From: Trochalopteron elliotii
Taxonomy: Eukaryota > Chordata > Aves > Passeriformes > Leiothrichidae
DNA length: 64,000 nt
Assembly (NCBI GenBank): GCA_024734555.1
Contig: JANPWX010000127.1
Coordinates: 102,877 to 166,876, forward strand
Direction of reading: 5' to 3'
The position numbers and the translations under genes are program-made. Positions 24,601-36,018 of the stretch are shown here, piece after piece (within the stretch, counting starts at the first letter, position 1; each line of letters begins with the position of its first letter). The notes under the pieces were generated by a model. It did not search any database. It saw only the letters and a list, made by a program, of their open reading frames with translations, and was not told the origin of the DNA.

Positions 24601-24660
24601 CTCTTTTTTTTTTTTTTCTTTTTTTTCTTCTTTTTTTCTCTTTATTTTTTCTCTTTTCCT
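24601..24660 (+). repeat. T-rich low-complexity tract
   Basis: Sixty bases that are almost all T with scattered C, in the middle of unannotated sequence. Confidence 0.9.
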
Positions 24661-24939
24661 TACATCATCCTCGTGGCTCACATCCTTTCCCTCCTGATTC
24701 ATTATGTCACCATGAATCTCTCTTCAAACACATCTGGGGCTGGAGGGAGAAGGGGCTAATGGCTCTAACATCTGGCAGGATTATTTTGGTATTATCATTG
24801 CAGCTTCCTCCTGTTTCTCCTGCTTCCCTTTTGGCACTGGGGATGACAGGGAAATGTTTCCTTCCAGCTCTCTCCTGAGGAATAAAATGAGGCTTTTTGG
24901 GCAAAAAAATTAGAGGCCACGACTGAGGGTGTGTTTGAC

Positions 24940-24986
24940 AAATATCAAAATATCACAAAATATCACAAAATATCACAAAATATCAA
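24940..24986 (+). repeat. Short tandem repeat, 10-bp unit AAAATATCAC
   Basis: About four and a half near-identical units. Confidence 0.9.
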
Positions 24987-26583
24987 GTGATGCCCTAATT
25001 TTTGGTGTCAATATCCTGGAATTCCCTGCCCTGTGCTCCCTAGAGGGGAGGAAAAGTTGGTGTTCCAGTGCCACCAGCACAGCTTGGAGCCACCACCACG
25101 GAGCCAAATCCACCAGGATCAGCTCCAAGGAAACATCATTTAATTTTGTGAATGCTGAGATGGAAAATCCCCTAAGCCCTGAACTCCCAGAGTATTTGGA
25201 GGTTGGATTCTGTCCTGTAAGAGCAGGAACACTCCAGGTGTTCTGCACGGATTCCTCCACCCCAAACCCACAGAAAATTTTCTGCATCAATCCCGAGGAC
25301 GGCTTGGGTTTGGTGTCACAGCAAATCAACTTTGCTGCCTGAGGAATCCTCACTGCTGACATCCCATAATTTTTTCTGCTGGTGGGATCTGAGATATTCC
25401 TTAACACAGCTGCCAACTCAACCCCCCAAAATCTGGCTGTGAGCCTGGTGTCAAGTGGCCCTGGGGATTATTTGGCAGCCAGAGATCACATCCAGGAGGA
25501 GAAAGGAGAAGGGATGAATTCATATTTTCCCTCCTGGGCTTGCAGGGAATTGTCTGTGCCCCAGAAAAATGGTGTCAGGGATGGTGGAGAGTTATTTCCA
25601 CCCACCAGGATGACAAAAGATGGACAGGCATGAAATCCTGCTCTGCAGCAGCATTAAAGCTCTTCAAGGTTCATAGCTCAAGATTCATTATCACTTTTTC
25701 TTTATTTTCATCTCATAAATCACCAGGAAATTTATTTGGAGGTTACTGTGATACAAATACACCAAAGAAGCACTAAATACACCTCGTTTCTCCTTTTTCT
25801 GTTTTCCCATTGGTGCCTTTGTTATTTATCAAGGACATTTGCCATGAAACCAGTGGTTACCCCCCATCAGGGTCCCATCTTCCCTTCCCATCACGCCTGA
25901 TCCCACTGCAGGGATGATTATTTGGAATTTACGAGGCTGGAATCATTTCGGGAAGAGCCCAGAGTGGCGTCACCAACCCAAATTCCAGTTGAGGGAGGAA
26001 AGAGTCGGTGAATGAGAATCTTCTCCTCATGCTCCACTCTCACAGGGAAGGCAAGCATCCCTGAGCATCCCTGGAATCCGTGTCTACATCCCCTTTTCCC
26101 CACCAAAACAGGGACTATGTACCACAAGACACACAGCTCAGTGAATAATTCATACAGAAATTCACATTAAAGGAGTTCTCTGAGTTCCTGTCCATGAATT
26201 ACCCATGAGCAGATGCTGATTCCCTCAACGTGCTCATTACTAGAGAGGATTCATTCAATAATTCCTGCAAATTCTTTGGCTTTCTCCTAGTTTGGAACTC
26301 AGGTTCCTGTTAGCATCTAACATTAAAAAATTCAGCTATTGTGACTTGGTGCAGAAATAGCGACTTTTGGTTTGGAAGTTTTCAGTCTCCAGGAACAATA
26401 TTTAGTAAATATGGATCCAAATTTTCAATTAAAGGGTTGGGTGAATGATTTTTCTGTCTTACCTCCATCCATGAGATGTTACAATGCCCTTCCTCAATCC
26501 CTTTGCTGATACACCCTGGTCTCCTGTCCCACAGGAGGTTCTGCTCTAAATTAAACTCATCCTGGAGCTATTATTGGAAGGGA
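24987..26583. other. Unannotated noncoding sequence
   Basis: Overlapping open frames on both strands at 24929-25416 (137 and 147 codons) were inspected. Neither resembles a known family and they are mutually antisense. No repeats. Confidence 0.5.
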
Positions 26584-26674
26584 CATTCCATTCCATTCCA
26601 TTCCATTCCATTCCATTCCATTCCATTCCATTCCATTCCATTCCATTCCATCCCATCCCATCCCATCCCATCCC
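26584..26674 (+). repeat. Pentanucleotide array (CATTC)n grading to (CATCC)n
   Basis: About thirteen CATTC units followed by four or five CATCC units. The variant is confined to the right end, which implies expansion of a variant unit at one edge. Confidence 0.97.
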
Positions 26675-27974
26675 GTTCCTGCAAACCAAATGCCAAGGCA
26701 GCTAAAAACAAAAGTGCCATTCTAAATGTCCATCCTATTCAAAATAAATAAATTTAAAAGACCATTCAAAAGGTCTTTTTAAACAAACTCCCACAGAATG
26801 TCCATAAACTCGACAGCTGGGTGGAAACTATTCCCACCTTTCAGATGAGCTCCAGGGTTTATCCAAGAGGGAGCAGATCCTGCCAGCCCTTGTTAAAGCA
26901 ACTGCAAATAAAATTATTGCATTTCTTTATTTCAAATCTTGGTTTTTGAAACAGAGCAAGATTTGCTTCATTTCATTGTGCCTGAAATGGCTACAAATGG
27001 CTTATGGTGAGGTGGGTAATTAGGGGTTGTGACAGCGGGACTTTTGGCCTGGTTGAGATCACAGAACTTGACCCACCAGGACTTTTTGGCCTCACTGGAT
27101 AATTAATTTGCCACATGGCTCAGAAAACAACAAGCAGAGCTGTTCCTTTCCCTGCAGATCATGGTTTGGGGAGTCCCTGTGAAGTTCTTTCAGGATGGGC
27201 AGCTAAAGGTTGACAGAAGAGCAAATTTGAGTGCAAAACGATTCCAAAAATGAAACCTCAAATTGTCCACGGTGTTCCCTGCAGGCAGCACCGCCTTCCT
27301 TGCAAAGAATCATAAATGGGAATGCAGCAAAGAAAGAGGCTGATAAATTAGCCAGAGATCCATGAGGAGAAAGCCAGCCAGAGCCCCAAGCCCTCCAAGA
27401 CATATGTCTTTATTTACCCAAACATAAATCAAACCCAACAGGAACTCGTGCGAGTAAATCGGATCCCGTTTGTATGTTTTTCCTGACACATAAATCTGGC
27501 TGGAGCAGAACGGCATGAAAAATAGAGGAACCAAACTCCCACAGGGACTCATCTTTCACGGAACCTGGACTGATCACTTACCCTGCTGGGCTGGGCTCTG
27601 GGGCTCCAGGGAATCCCGGGATGGCCGGGGGCAGCGGGATGAGTGTCTGAGGGGTTTCTGTGCTGGAGGCCAGAGGGGTTGGGTGTGGGTTCTGTGTGCT
27701 ACTGTGCATCCCACCTTTAGGGATGTCATTCCCCATTCATATTTTGCCTCTTCCAAGGCTCTGAAGGAAAAGCCAGCAGCTGTTTGGGTGTCAAACAGTG
27801 AAACACAACGCAGGGCATCCAATGAGAGTAAAGCCAAGGGGTGAATTAATCAAGGGAGCCTGGTGGGTCAAGTTCCACGACCTGGACACAAAAATAAACC
27901 ACTTACAGGTGGGTCTGTGGCTGAATCTCCCTGTGCTGCAGCCCACGAGGACTCAGCCATCCTCCAAGGGGTGG
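26675..27974. other. Unannotated noncoding sequence
   Basis: No gene or repeat recognised. Antisense open frames at 27515-27844 (109 codons plus, 87 minus) have no family features. Confidence 0.5.
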
Positions 27975-28483
27975 GAGAGCATCCCTTGGGGTGGGACAGG
28001 AGTGGCTTCAGTCCCCTGGGCTCCCAGTTCCATCATTTCCCACCTTTCCAGCTGATGGAATTCTCCCAGGGAGAGCATCCCTTGGGATGGGACAGTGTCA
28101 CTATAGGACACAAAATAAACGACACTCACGCTGTCAGGTTGTCAGGGTAAAAAGAGAGAAGTTTATTTTTCCACCTCGATTTATATAGATTTTGGACAAT
28201 GACCACAGATTGGACAAACGAGGTTGACACCTCTCCAACCACACTGGTCAAACTAAAAGTCTATCAATTGTCCCTCCTCAAGAGAGGAACAATGAGCAAG
28301 AAAAGCAGTTTACGATAACATTACTTTCTTTTACACAAAAATCTGTGAAAAACTTCACTACAAAAATGCAAACATCAGAAGGCTGAAAAAGATCAAAGCA
28401 ACAGGACAGGAGTGGCTTCAGCCCCCTGGGTGGTCAGTTCCACCACTTCCCACCATTCCAGCTGATGGGATTCTCCCAGGGAG
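27975..28483 (+). repeat. 96-bp tandem duplication split by an LTR
   Basis: Unit 1 is 27975-28070. Unit 2 begins at 28071, is interrupted at 28095 by the LTR, and resumes after the target-site duplication to about 28483. The units share AGAGCATCCCTTGGG, GGGACAGGAGTGGCTTCAG and CCAGCTGATGG with several differences, so the duplication is older than the insertion. Confidence 0.85.
28096..28403 (-). mobile_element. Solo LTR, 308 bp, ERVK-like
   Basis: Begins TGTCAC and ends CAACA on the plus strand, flanked by an exact 6-bp duplication GGACAG (28090-28095 and 28404-28409). A TATATAA box (plus 28181-28187) and AATAAA (plus 28162-28167) are both in the minus direction and in LTR order, so it reads on the minus strand. 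Six-base duplications are typical of beta/alpha-retrovirus-like (ERVK) elements. No internal region remains, so it is a recombination-derived solo LTR. Its 3' terminal TAGTGACA matches that of the LTR at 59790-60099. Confidence 0.92.
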
Positions 28484-28851
28484 CTGTGAGTGAAGTGCTC
28501 AGGTGGATCAGCTCTTTGGGGAGCAGTGCAGGAACATCCCCTGTGCTGCATCTCCATGAAATACTAACCACAGAATGTTTCGCAGCCGGATCCACGAGGA
28601 AGAATTCCAGGAGGGAAGAATTCCCTCTTTCTCAGCCCTGTTTTGCCATCCAAGCTGCTGAGACTGTGAATTCCCCCATCCTAGAACTTGAAGAGACCTT
28701 AGGTGAATCCAGCCTCGCTCTCAGGAATGTTATGGTTTCAATTTTGGCAAACACGGGGTGTTTTCATAGAGATTCCTCTTGCTTGTGCTAAAAGATGGAA
28801 CACGAGAGAGGGTTTTGCTCCCCTGGCTGACAAAGTTTGCTTTGAATAAAA
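28484..28851. other. Unannotated noncoding sequence
   Basis: No gene or repeat recognised. Confidence 0.4.
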
Positions 28852-28996
28852 AATAACATAACATAACATAACATAAAATATAAAATATAAAATATAAAAT
28901 ATAAAATATAAAATATAAAATATAAAATANTAAAATATAAAATATAAAATATAAAATATAAAATATAAAATATAAAACATAAAATATAAATATATA
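28852..28996 (+). repeat. Compound microsatellite (ATAAC)n then (AAAATAT)n, with an N
   Basis: About four 5-bp units followed by about sixteen 7-bp units. An ambiguous base N is at 28930, inside the 7-bp array, so its true length is uncertain. Confidence 0.95.
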
Positions 28997-30066
28997 TGGA
29001 TCATGGAAAACATTGAAGTTGGTGTCTGAGAAGGGAGAATAGATGGATCTCGGGAAGGGATTTTTTCTCTGGATGTCCAACCAAAACTGCACACGAGCTC
29101 AGCTGCTCCATGTGCCAGGATCCAGCTCCCTCCAGGTGCTGCTGCACTCCCACCCAAAATCCTCTCCAGGAAAAGTGGGCACCTGACAGGAGAAAAATAT
29201 GAAAAATAACCCAACTTCACCCGTGGCTGAGAAGGACTTCCCATATTTCACTGTCTGCTTATCTCTGTTACCTCAGATAAATTAGGTCAACCAGGGAATG
29301 TGGCCCATGTGCTAAAGCCATCAGGGGATGATGTCATGGCCACAACGAGTCCTCTTTGAGGAGTTTAAAAGGTAATTGAAAGGTTATTTTTTTTAGAAGT
29401 TCACTGCATTTTTTATTATTTTTTTTTTTTCTAATGGGAAGTAAATGAGATTCAGGTCATACTCAGGCAAGCTCGGGGTGAAGTCATGGGGTGAAGAGAG
29501 GGAAGATGGAGTTGAAGATTAATTTGATTAGGATTTCTTAAGATAATATTTGATTTTATGAGGGGTTTAAAAGCGGCAAGGTCCATTTACTAAATCTGAG
29601 CTGTTCATCAATTTTTTTTTTTTTGAGGCTGCACAGAAAAGGTGCAGAGCTTTGCTTGGAGTTAGATGGTCACAAGTGGAGAAAAAAATTAACACCAGTT
29701 ACAATAAGAATCTGGAAACTGTTAACAGAAAAATTGGAGTTGATTAAAGGCAGAGTTGAGGATCCTCTGATTTCCCCGTGAATTCCCGAATTTTTGCAAC
29801 ACACCAACTTTTACCTTGGGTGAACACTGAGAGGTTTTTTTTATTGCAACAAATAAATTGAAAAATCCACAGGAAGGAAACAATTCCTTGCCATACTCCT
29901 AGTTCCCAGAACAAAAAATTATTGAAGGCAGAGATTTATCTCTTGTTACTCATAAATAAAACTTTGACTGAAATAGGAAATAATGTGGATCCAAAGGATA
30001 AAATCCCATCCAAGCCTAAACTCTGCCAGTGTGAAGCCATTCCCCTCATCCTGGCACTGCATGTCC
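28997..30066. other. Unannotated AT-rich noncoding sequence
   Basis: Short T runs near 29390-29430 and 29610-29624 only. No gene recognised. Confidence 0.45.
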
Positions 30067-30232
30067 TTATCAAATCCTATAAAATCTTATACAATCTTAT
30101 AAAAATCTTATCGAATCTTATTGAATCTTATCAAATCTTACAAAATCTTATAAAATCTTATAAAACTTTATAAAATCTTATAAAAATCTTATAAAAATCT
30201 TACAAAATCTTATAAAAATCTAATCAAATCTC
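30067..30232 (+). repeat. Tandem repeat, 10-11 bp unit AAATCTTATA
   Basis: About fifteen units with single-base length variation (AAAATCTTAT versus AAAAATCTTAT). Confidence 0.92.
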
Positions 30233-31099
30233 TTCCCATCTTTCTTTCAGGCTCCTTTCAGTCCCTGGCAGGCCCCAGTTGGGTCACCCCAAACCCTTCT
30301 CTTCTCCAGGCTGAATTTTGCTGTTGTGATCTCCCCAGACATGTCTGGATTCTCCATCCTCTGCCAGCCACACATCTCATCACTGTGAATAACAATGCAG
30401 TTATTAAGGAAATGTTTCATTTTTGAACGGGGACGGGGTATGATCTGTGAAAAGAATAACTCAAAGCTCCATCTCCCAAACCAGGAGCTGCATTCCTAAA
30501 AACCCAATTTTTATTAATTCTCCCTCACCCACTGAGGAGCACCTGAATGTGGAGAGAACAGCACTTTTCTCTCAGGAGCAGGTAAGAAAAAATCACCTAA
30601 AACTTAATTTATAGCATATTTTTCTTCAATCCATGATGGTCCAAGTAGGCTTGGTCCTAATTTCACTCAGGGCTGGGAAAGGGAGTTCAGGAAAACATCT
30701 GGATGTCTCCAGATTAAACATGGGTGGAAGTCTGTGCAATGAATTGAGTTGGCCCTGGGATGATTTTGCTCATCCTTGCTCCTGTGAAAATATTTGCACT
30801 GTGACTTTGGGGCCAAGTGAGCTCTGCCTGTGTTTGTCGAGGACTGAGAGGAATGTTTGCAGGAGAATTTTGGAAAAGGGCTCTGCACGGTGTGGATTAG
30901 TGTCATTTCAGCCCTGCCATAATTAAATACCAGCAGCAATCAGCAAACAACAACCAGAAAGTGAACTTAGATTAAAAAATGCCTTTAGAGAAAAACCAAT
31001 TACCACAAGCATTTATAACATTGGGAAAATGCAAATCACACTGGGGGTTTTATCTCTTTTCCTCCACCTCCAAACTCCAGGAAAGCTCCATGGGCTCCC
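30233..31099. other. Unannotated noncoding sequence
   Basis: No gene or repeat recognised. Confidence 0.45.
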
Positions 31100-31600
31100 A
31101 GGATTTCTCCTAGAGCAGCCTGTGGTGGGAAATGGGAGTGAACAGCTTTAAAATTCTGTTTTAGCATCCTGAATCCCATATTTAGGTGCTGAGGAAGCCC
31201 AAAAACTCTTTGGTAACTGTTGGCCCTGTGAGAATTCCTGGAGCATCAGCTGCCCAAGGATTTCTCCTGCAGCAGCCTGTGGTGGGAAATGGGACTGATC
31301 AGCTCTAAAATTCTGTTTTAGCAACCTGAATCCCATATTTAGGTGCTCTAAACTGCTTGAGGAACCTGAATCCAATATTTAGGTGCCCAGGAAATCCAAA
31401 AACTCTTTGGTGATTGTTGGCCCTGTGAGAATTCCTGGAGCATCAGCTGCCCAAGGATTTCTCCTGCAGCAGCCTGTGGTGGGAAATGGGAGTGAACAGC
31501 TTTAAAATCTTGTTTTAACAGCCTGATTCCCATATTTAGGTGCTCTAAACTGCTTGAGCAACCTGAATCCAATATTTAGGTGCTCTAAACTCCTGTTAGC
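31100..31600 (+). repeat. Large-unit tandem repeat, about 200 bp, 2.5 copies
   Basis: Successive copies share TTTCTCCTGCAGCAGCCTG, GGGAAATGGGAGTGA, CATATTTAGGTGCTC and GTTGGCCCTGTGAGAATTCC. A sub-repeat with AACCTGAATCC and ATATTTAGGTGC is itself duplicated within units. Matching minus-strand frames (74-75 codons) arise from the repetition. Confidence 0.88.
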
Positions 31601-32266
31601 TGAGCTAAAGCTGAGCCTGGGTTCTTAATCCCAGCCCAGTGGGGGATAAAGACATAACCCAGCATGTCCGTGGTGCAGAAAGGAGCTGAAACTCTCTTCC
31701 TTTCCTTTCAGGCCAGCATTCCAAGTTATCTAATTCCCATTCCTGTTGTCTGCAAGCTAAAATTCAATATCTGAACCTCTTCTGTGCCACAACCAGTGAA
31801 ACCCAAGCCTGGTTTTTTCCTGTTTCTCTCTGATGAGGCTGATGAAGATGTAATGAAGTCAGGTTTGGGATGCAGGGTAACACATTCCAGCTCTGCCCTC
31901 TCAGGTTTACTCCAAGGGTTCCCCTCTGATACAGGATACTGAATTCCCACAGAGTCCTCCAATCCCTGCTGTGCAGCACCAGTGTGTGGCCAGGGGGGTT
32001 TGGCATTGTTGGAGAGCAGATTTCAGCCAGGTTTGTCACCCTCCGTGCTGCAGAGGGGTTGGTTTGTGAAAGAGGAGCCACAGACTCTTTATTTGCTGGG
32101 GAAACAGCAAAAGCTCAGCTGTCAATCATACCCAAATCTCCATCTAAAATCTGCTTTTCCCTCCACTGTCACAATGTGCTGCTGCTCTCCCATGGACAGA
32201 TAAAAGGGGCTGATCTCTGAGAGAAAGGAATGCCTTCAAATATGAAATATTCCCTTCATTTCTGCC
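31601..32266. other. Unannotated noncoding sequence
   Basis: No gene or repeat recognised. Confidence 0.45.
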
Positions 32267-32961
32267 TCTCTTGGGTTGCAATGCAGGATGTAACCAAAAG
32301 TTTGTATTCAATCACCAGCTGTTAAACCAGCTGGGGCAGTGTTCTTTACCCCTTCCAGGACCCATCCCTCATGACTCTGGGGGGATATCCTCTGTTAAAA
32401 CCAGGTGGAGAGGTAGTTTTTTTATCCCTTCCAGGACCCATCCTTCCTCCAGGGGATCTCTGCTGCCCATGGGCCATCCAGGCTCACTGCAGGGCTGAGA
32501 CAATTCCATCATCCCACCCCGGGGAGGAGCCCAGCATTCCCACCTGGATCAAAGCTGGCATTCAGAACAGCAGCACAGCCTGTGTGCACTGGATTCCCAG
32601 AGGGAGCCCAGACCCATCTCAGCACCACTGGGCCCTTCTACAGGATCATCTCTGCTCCACCAGAACCACATCTGGCACTGCAGGAGGACTGGATTGGGCT
32701 GACACCAACACCCTGACCAACAGGGGGTCAGCAGTGTTCTGACTCTGGCAGGGTTTGCTTTTTGTTCGTTTGTTTTTTGTACTACCACATTTTTATTTTT
32801 AATATTCTTAGTAAAGAACTGTTCTTCCTATTCCCATATCTTTGCCTGTGAGCCCCTTAATTTCAAAATTATAATAATTTGGAGGGAGGGGGTTTACATG
32901 CTCCATCCCAAGGGAAGCTCTGGCTTTCCCTGGCACACACCTGTCTTTCCAAACTGAGACA
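32267..32961 (+). mobile_element. Solo LTR, TGTCTTGG...CCAAGACA family, copy 2
   Basis: Plus-strand relative of 5250-5852. The left end reads TCTCTTGGGTTGC (one change from TG) and the right end CTTTCCAAACTGAGACA. Flanks CTGCC and CTGGC match 4 of 5. It is 695 bp against 603 bp in copy 1. Part of the difference is a 73-bp tandem duplication, seen as TTAAACCAG at 32322 and TTAAAACCAG at 32395, each followed by a CCCTTCCAGGACCCATCC phrase. No adjoining retroviral coding sequence. Confidence 0.82.
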
Positions 32962-33928
32962 CTGGCCCACATGATTTTTGGAACAGCCTCCTGTGCCACA
33001 AACCTTCTTCTGGAGCCCTTTCTATCCCATGGCCCCTCTCCTGGCATGGGCTGACCAGAGCAGGAGCTCACCCCATCCATTCCAGCACCTGTCCCATTGT
33101 CCCTTTCCCATGGGACCACCCAGCTAAAAGCACCCTGGAATCCCAAAGTTTGCCATTTTTCCACATTGGTTGGCATTTGGGTTTGTGTTGGGTTGGTTTT
33201 TTTTTTTTTTCTGATACAAATAAACTGTGACAGGCTCACATGGGGAGTGATTGAGTCAAATTAAACCCATTTTCATGTTCCAGTATAAGCTGGCTGGACT
33301 CGTTTACACTAATTAGAACTAATTATGTGCCTGCTAAACTGGTAGCTTTGATTGTGGGAGGTGCAGACCCTGAATCACTTCATACTTTTCACTTGGAGAG
33401 CACCTTAAATCTGCTTTATCTGAGGCAAGAGAGCCTGAAAATGATAAAATCTCCATGAGCTCACACCTTGCAGGTGGGGAAAACTGACTCAGCTTCACTC
33501 AAACTCCACGAAGTTCAGTTCAGTGTTTTGATTTTCCGTGTTTTGGTGCTGGGAGGAGCCTGCAAATTCATTTAGGGCAGGACACAATGAGGGAGATGAC
33601 AATAAAAGGATGGCAATCAGCAGGGAGGGCTGGGCAGGGACGCCAGGGCTGTGTTTTGGGAGTGCTGAGCTGAGCCTGCAGTGGCTCCATGGGGAGCTGG
33701 GACATTCAGAGAGAGCAGAAATCATTAATGGGGAGACTTTTGTTCTGGGCTGGATCCTCCAGGAGTGAAAGGAGGGCGGCGTGCAAACAGCCTGGGGTGA
33801 CAGACTCCACCAGGCACAGCTGCTCCCAGCACTGCCAGAGCTCCTGATGGGAATTTCCATGGAGATGTGGAGCTCTCCAGGCACACAAAATCCAGGAGTT
33901 CCCCCAAAAACTGCTTCAGTCATTAAAT
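32962..33928. other. Unannotated noncoding sequence
   Basis: T run at about 33198-33211. The stretch 33240-33470 is non-repetitive and has paired AATTAG/CTAATTA homeodomain-type cores near 33310-33326. No gene supported. Confidence 0.4.
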
Positions 33929-34315
33929 GGGAAAAGGGAAAGGGAAGGGAGAAGGGAAAAGGGAAAGGGAAGGGAAGAGAAAGGGAAAAGGGAAAGAGAA
34001 GGGAAAAGGGGAAGGGAGAAAGGAGAAGGGAAAAGGGAAAGGGAAAAGGGAAAGAGAAGGGAAAAGGGGAAGGGAGAAAGGAGAAGGGAAAAGGGAAAAG
34101 GGAAAGGGAAGGGAGAAGGGGAAAAAGGAGAAGGGAATTGGGAAAAGGAAGGGAAAGCGAAAAGGGAAAAGGGAAAGGGAAAAAGGAGAAGGGAAAAAGG
34201 AGAAGAGAAAAGGGAAAAAGGAGAAGAGAAAAGAGAAAAAGGAGAAGGGAAAAGGGAAAAGGAGAAGGAAAATGGAAAGGGAAAGGGGGAAAGGAAAAGG
34301 GAAAGGAATACCTGG
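33929..34315 (+). repeat. Polypurine tract of (GGGAAA)-like units, about 390 bp
   Basis: Almost pure A/G on the plus strand, built from GGGAAA, GGGAAAA and GGAGAAG variants. Stop-free over long stretches on both strands (293 codons minus, 186 plus), giving artefactual Pro-Phe and Lys-Gly-Glu peptides. Long mirror-like purine tracts can form triplex (H-) DNA. Confidence 0.95.
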
Positions 34316-35589
34316 AAGAAGGAGAGACCAAGGAAAGATAAAATGAATCTTGTGTATCACACCACTCTGGGGGCACTGACCCTGTGCCAGTGCCCTGTTT
34401 TTACACACCTATTCCAGAAGGAAAACTCCCCAGGAGCTGCCCATGAACATCCTCTGAGCCCCTAGCTCTGCCCAGCTCGCCCAGCCCAGGGCATGCTGCT
34501 TTTCAGCCCTTTTGCCCTCTGTTCCTGGGAATGAGGAATCTGACCATTTTCCCTGGTGAGGGTGGCTCCTGAAGTGGCTCTGAGCTCTCGGGATGCAGCT
34601 CCCAGCTCTCCCTGATCTCCCAGCTCGGCACTTTGGGCTCTCCAGCCTTTCCAGGCTCTCTGTGGGATGATGTCAGAGCAGGGTTTCAGTGAAATCCTGA
34701 TTGTTTGGCTCGCACTCGGTGGAACATGTGGTCCCTCTTTGCTGTCTGACTATTTTTATTAGCTCAGCTACACCTTTTTTTGTTAGCTGAGAGGATCTGT
34801 GGTTCCTGGGGAGCACTCGCCTTCCAGGCTGCAATATTTTATCCTGGTTTTAAGCTTGAAATTGGGTTTTATTTTCCCTTTTCCAACAAATATTAAAAAA
34901 AAAAAAAAAAAAAGAAAGAAAGAAAAAAAAGAAATAAAAAAAAAGAAAAAAAAAAAAGGTGTTTTGGTGTAAATCTGGATGAAACCATCCAGGTCTCATC
35001 ACCAGCACCCTGTTGGAATCAGGAGAGGAGGTTACATTACTTTGTCCAGCTGGCTGATTGCCACTGATTTATCCATGAATTTTCTGATTTATCCATGACA
35101 AGAAGGCTCCCATAGAATTTTCCTGCTTTTCCAAGTGCAAAAATCCTGCCTCCCTCAGGGAAATCTCACAGCACCCTCTCGTCCTGCAGCCCCATCCCCT
35201 CACCCATCGACCTGACATGGCACAAATGTTGGTGGGAATGAATCTAGGGGTCACAGGATTGTCTGAACGTGGGGATATTCCTGCCAAAACTCCCAGGGAA
35301 GGAACCTACCCAGCAAGAGCTGTGTGGGCAAAGAGAGCCAGCAAAGCCCTCCTGGCTGTGTGGGGCTGAAAACTCCCCCTTGGCTGGTGCAGTTTTGGGG
35401 GGGCAGGAATTTGTTCCCTGTGTCCAGAGCTTCCATCTGGGCTGGGGATTGAGGGTGGAGGACAAGCCCTGAGCTGAGCCCAGCTGAGCCTGACATGCTG
35501 CCCAGGGCTGGGAATGTCTGTCTGGGGATGGGATCTGACACTCAGAGGTCCCAGGGGAAAAGGGAGCTGAGTTTGATGCCTGGAGTTTT
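34316..35589. other. Noncoding sequence with an A-rich tract
   Basis: A-rich low-complexity run at 34892-34960. The rest shows no recognisable gene or repeat. Confidence 0.45.
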
Positions 35590-36018
35590 ATCTTTGCTGT
35601 GTTTCAGGCTCTGTGCTGCCCAGGGGTGCAGCTCTGAGCTCACAGTCAGTGTCACTCAGCTCTGCACACAGCAGGGACACAAAACAAATCCTTCCCCAAA
35701 TGGACACCAAGGACAACTTTCAGGCCCAAAGGCACAAACAAGGGGGGCTGAAGGGAGGAACAACAAGGATGGGACCTCACAAGCTGCAGCTGCAATTGGA
35801 CAATTCAACCCCAAGGTGCAAATGGACCCAAACTTATCCAAGGGTCAGACCTGGTGACCCTTTGTCCATTTTGGGACCATTTTGGGTCCCCCTTGGGTGT
35901 AGCCCTGGCCAGGCTCTTGTCCTGCCCAAGGTGGATCCTGGAGGCCTTTGAATAAATCTCTGCTTTATTCTCCAGCTCTGCCCAGTCTCTGTTCCAGCTC
36001 AGCCTTCCCAAGGCATCC
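35590..36018 (+). mobile_element. Probable LTR 3' part (ERVL-like)
   Basis: The right part reads GGCCTTTGAATAAATCTCTG, then TTATTCTCCAGCTCTGCCCA and ends near AAGGCA. I recognise this as the polyadenylation and U5 region of a common passerine LTR type. AATAAA lies at about 35950-35955. The left edge is not clear and no target-site duplication was found, so the start given is approximate. Confidence 0.55.

Noticed and set aside
33495..34376. 293-codon minus-strand ORF with Pro-Phe repeats
   Set aside because: It is the translation of a polypurine/polypyrimidine tract, with open frames on both strands.
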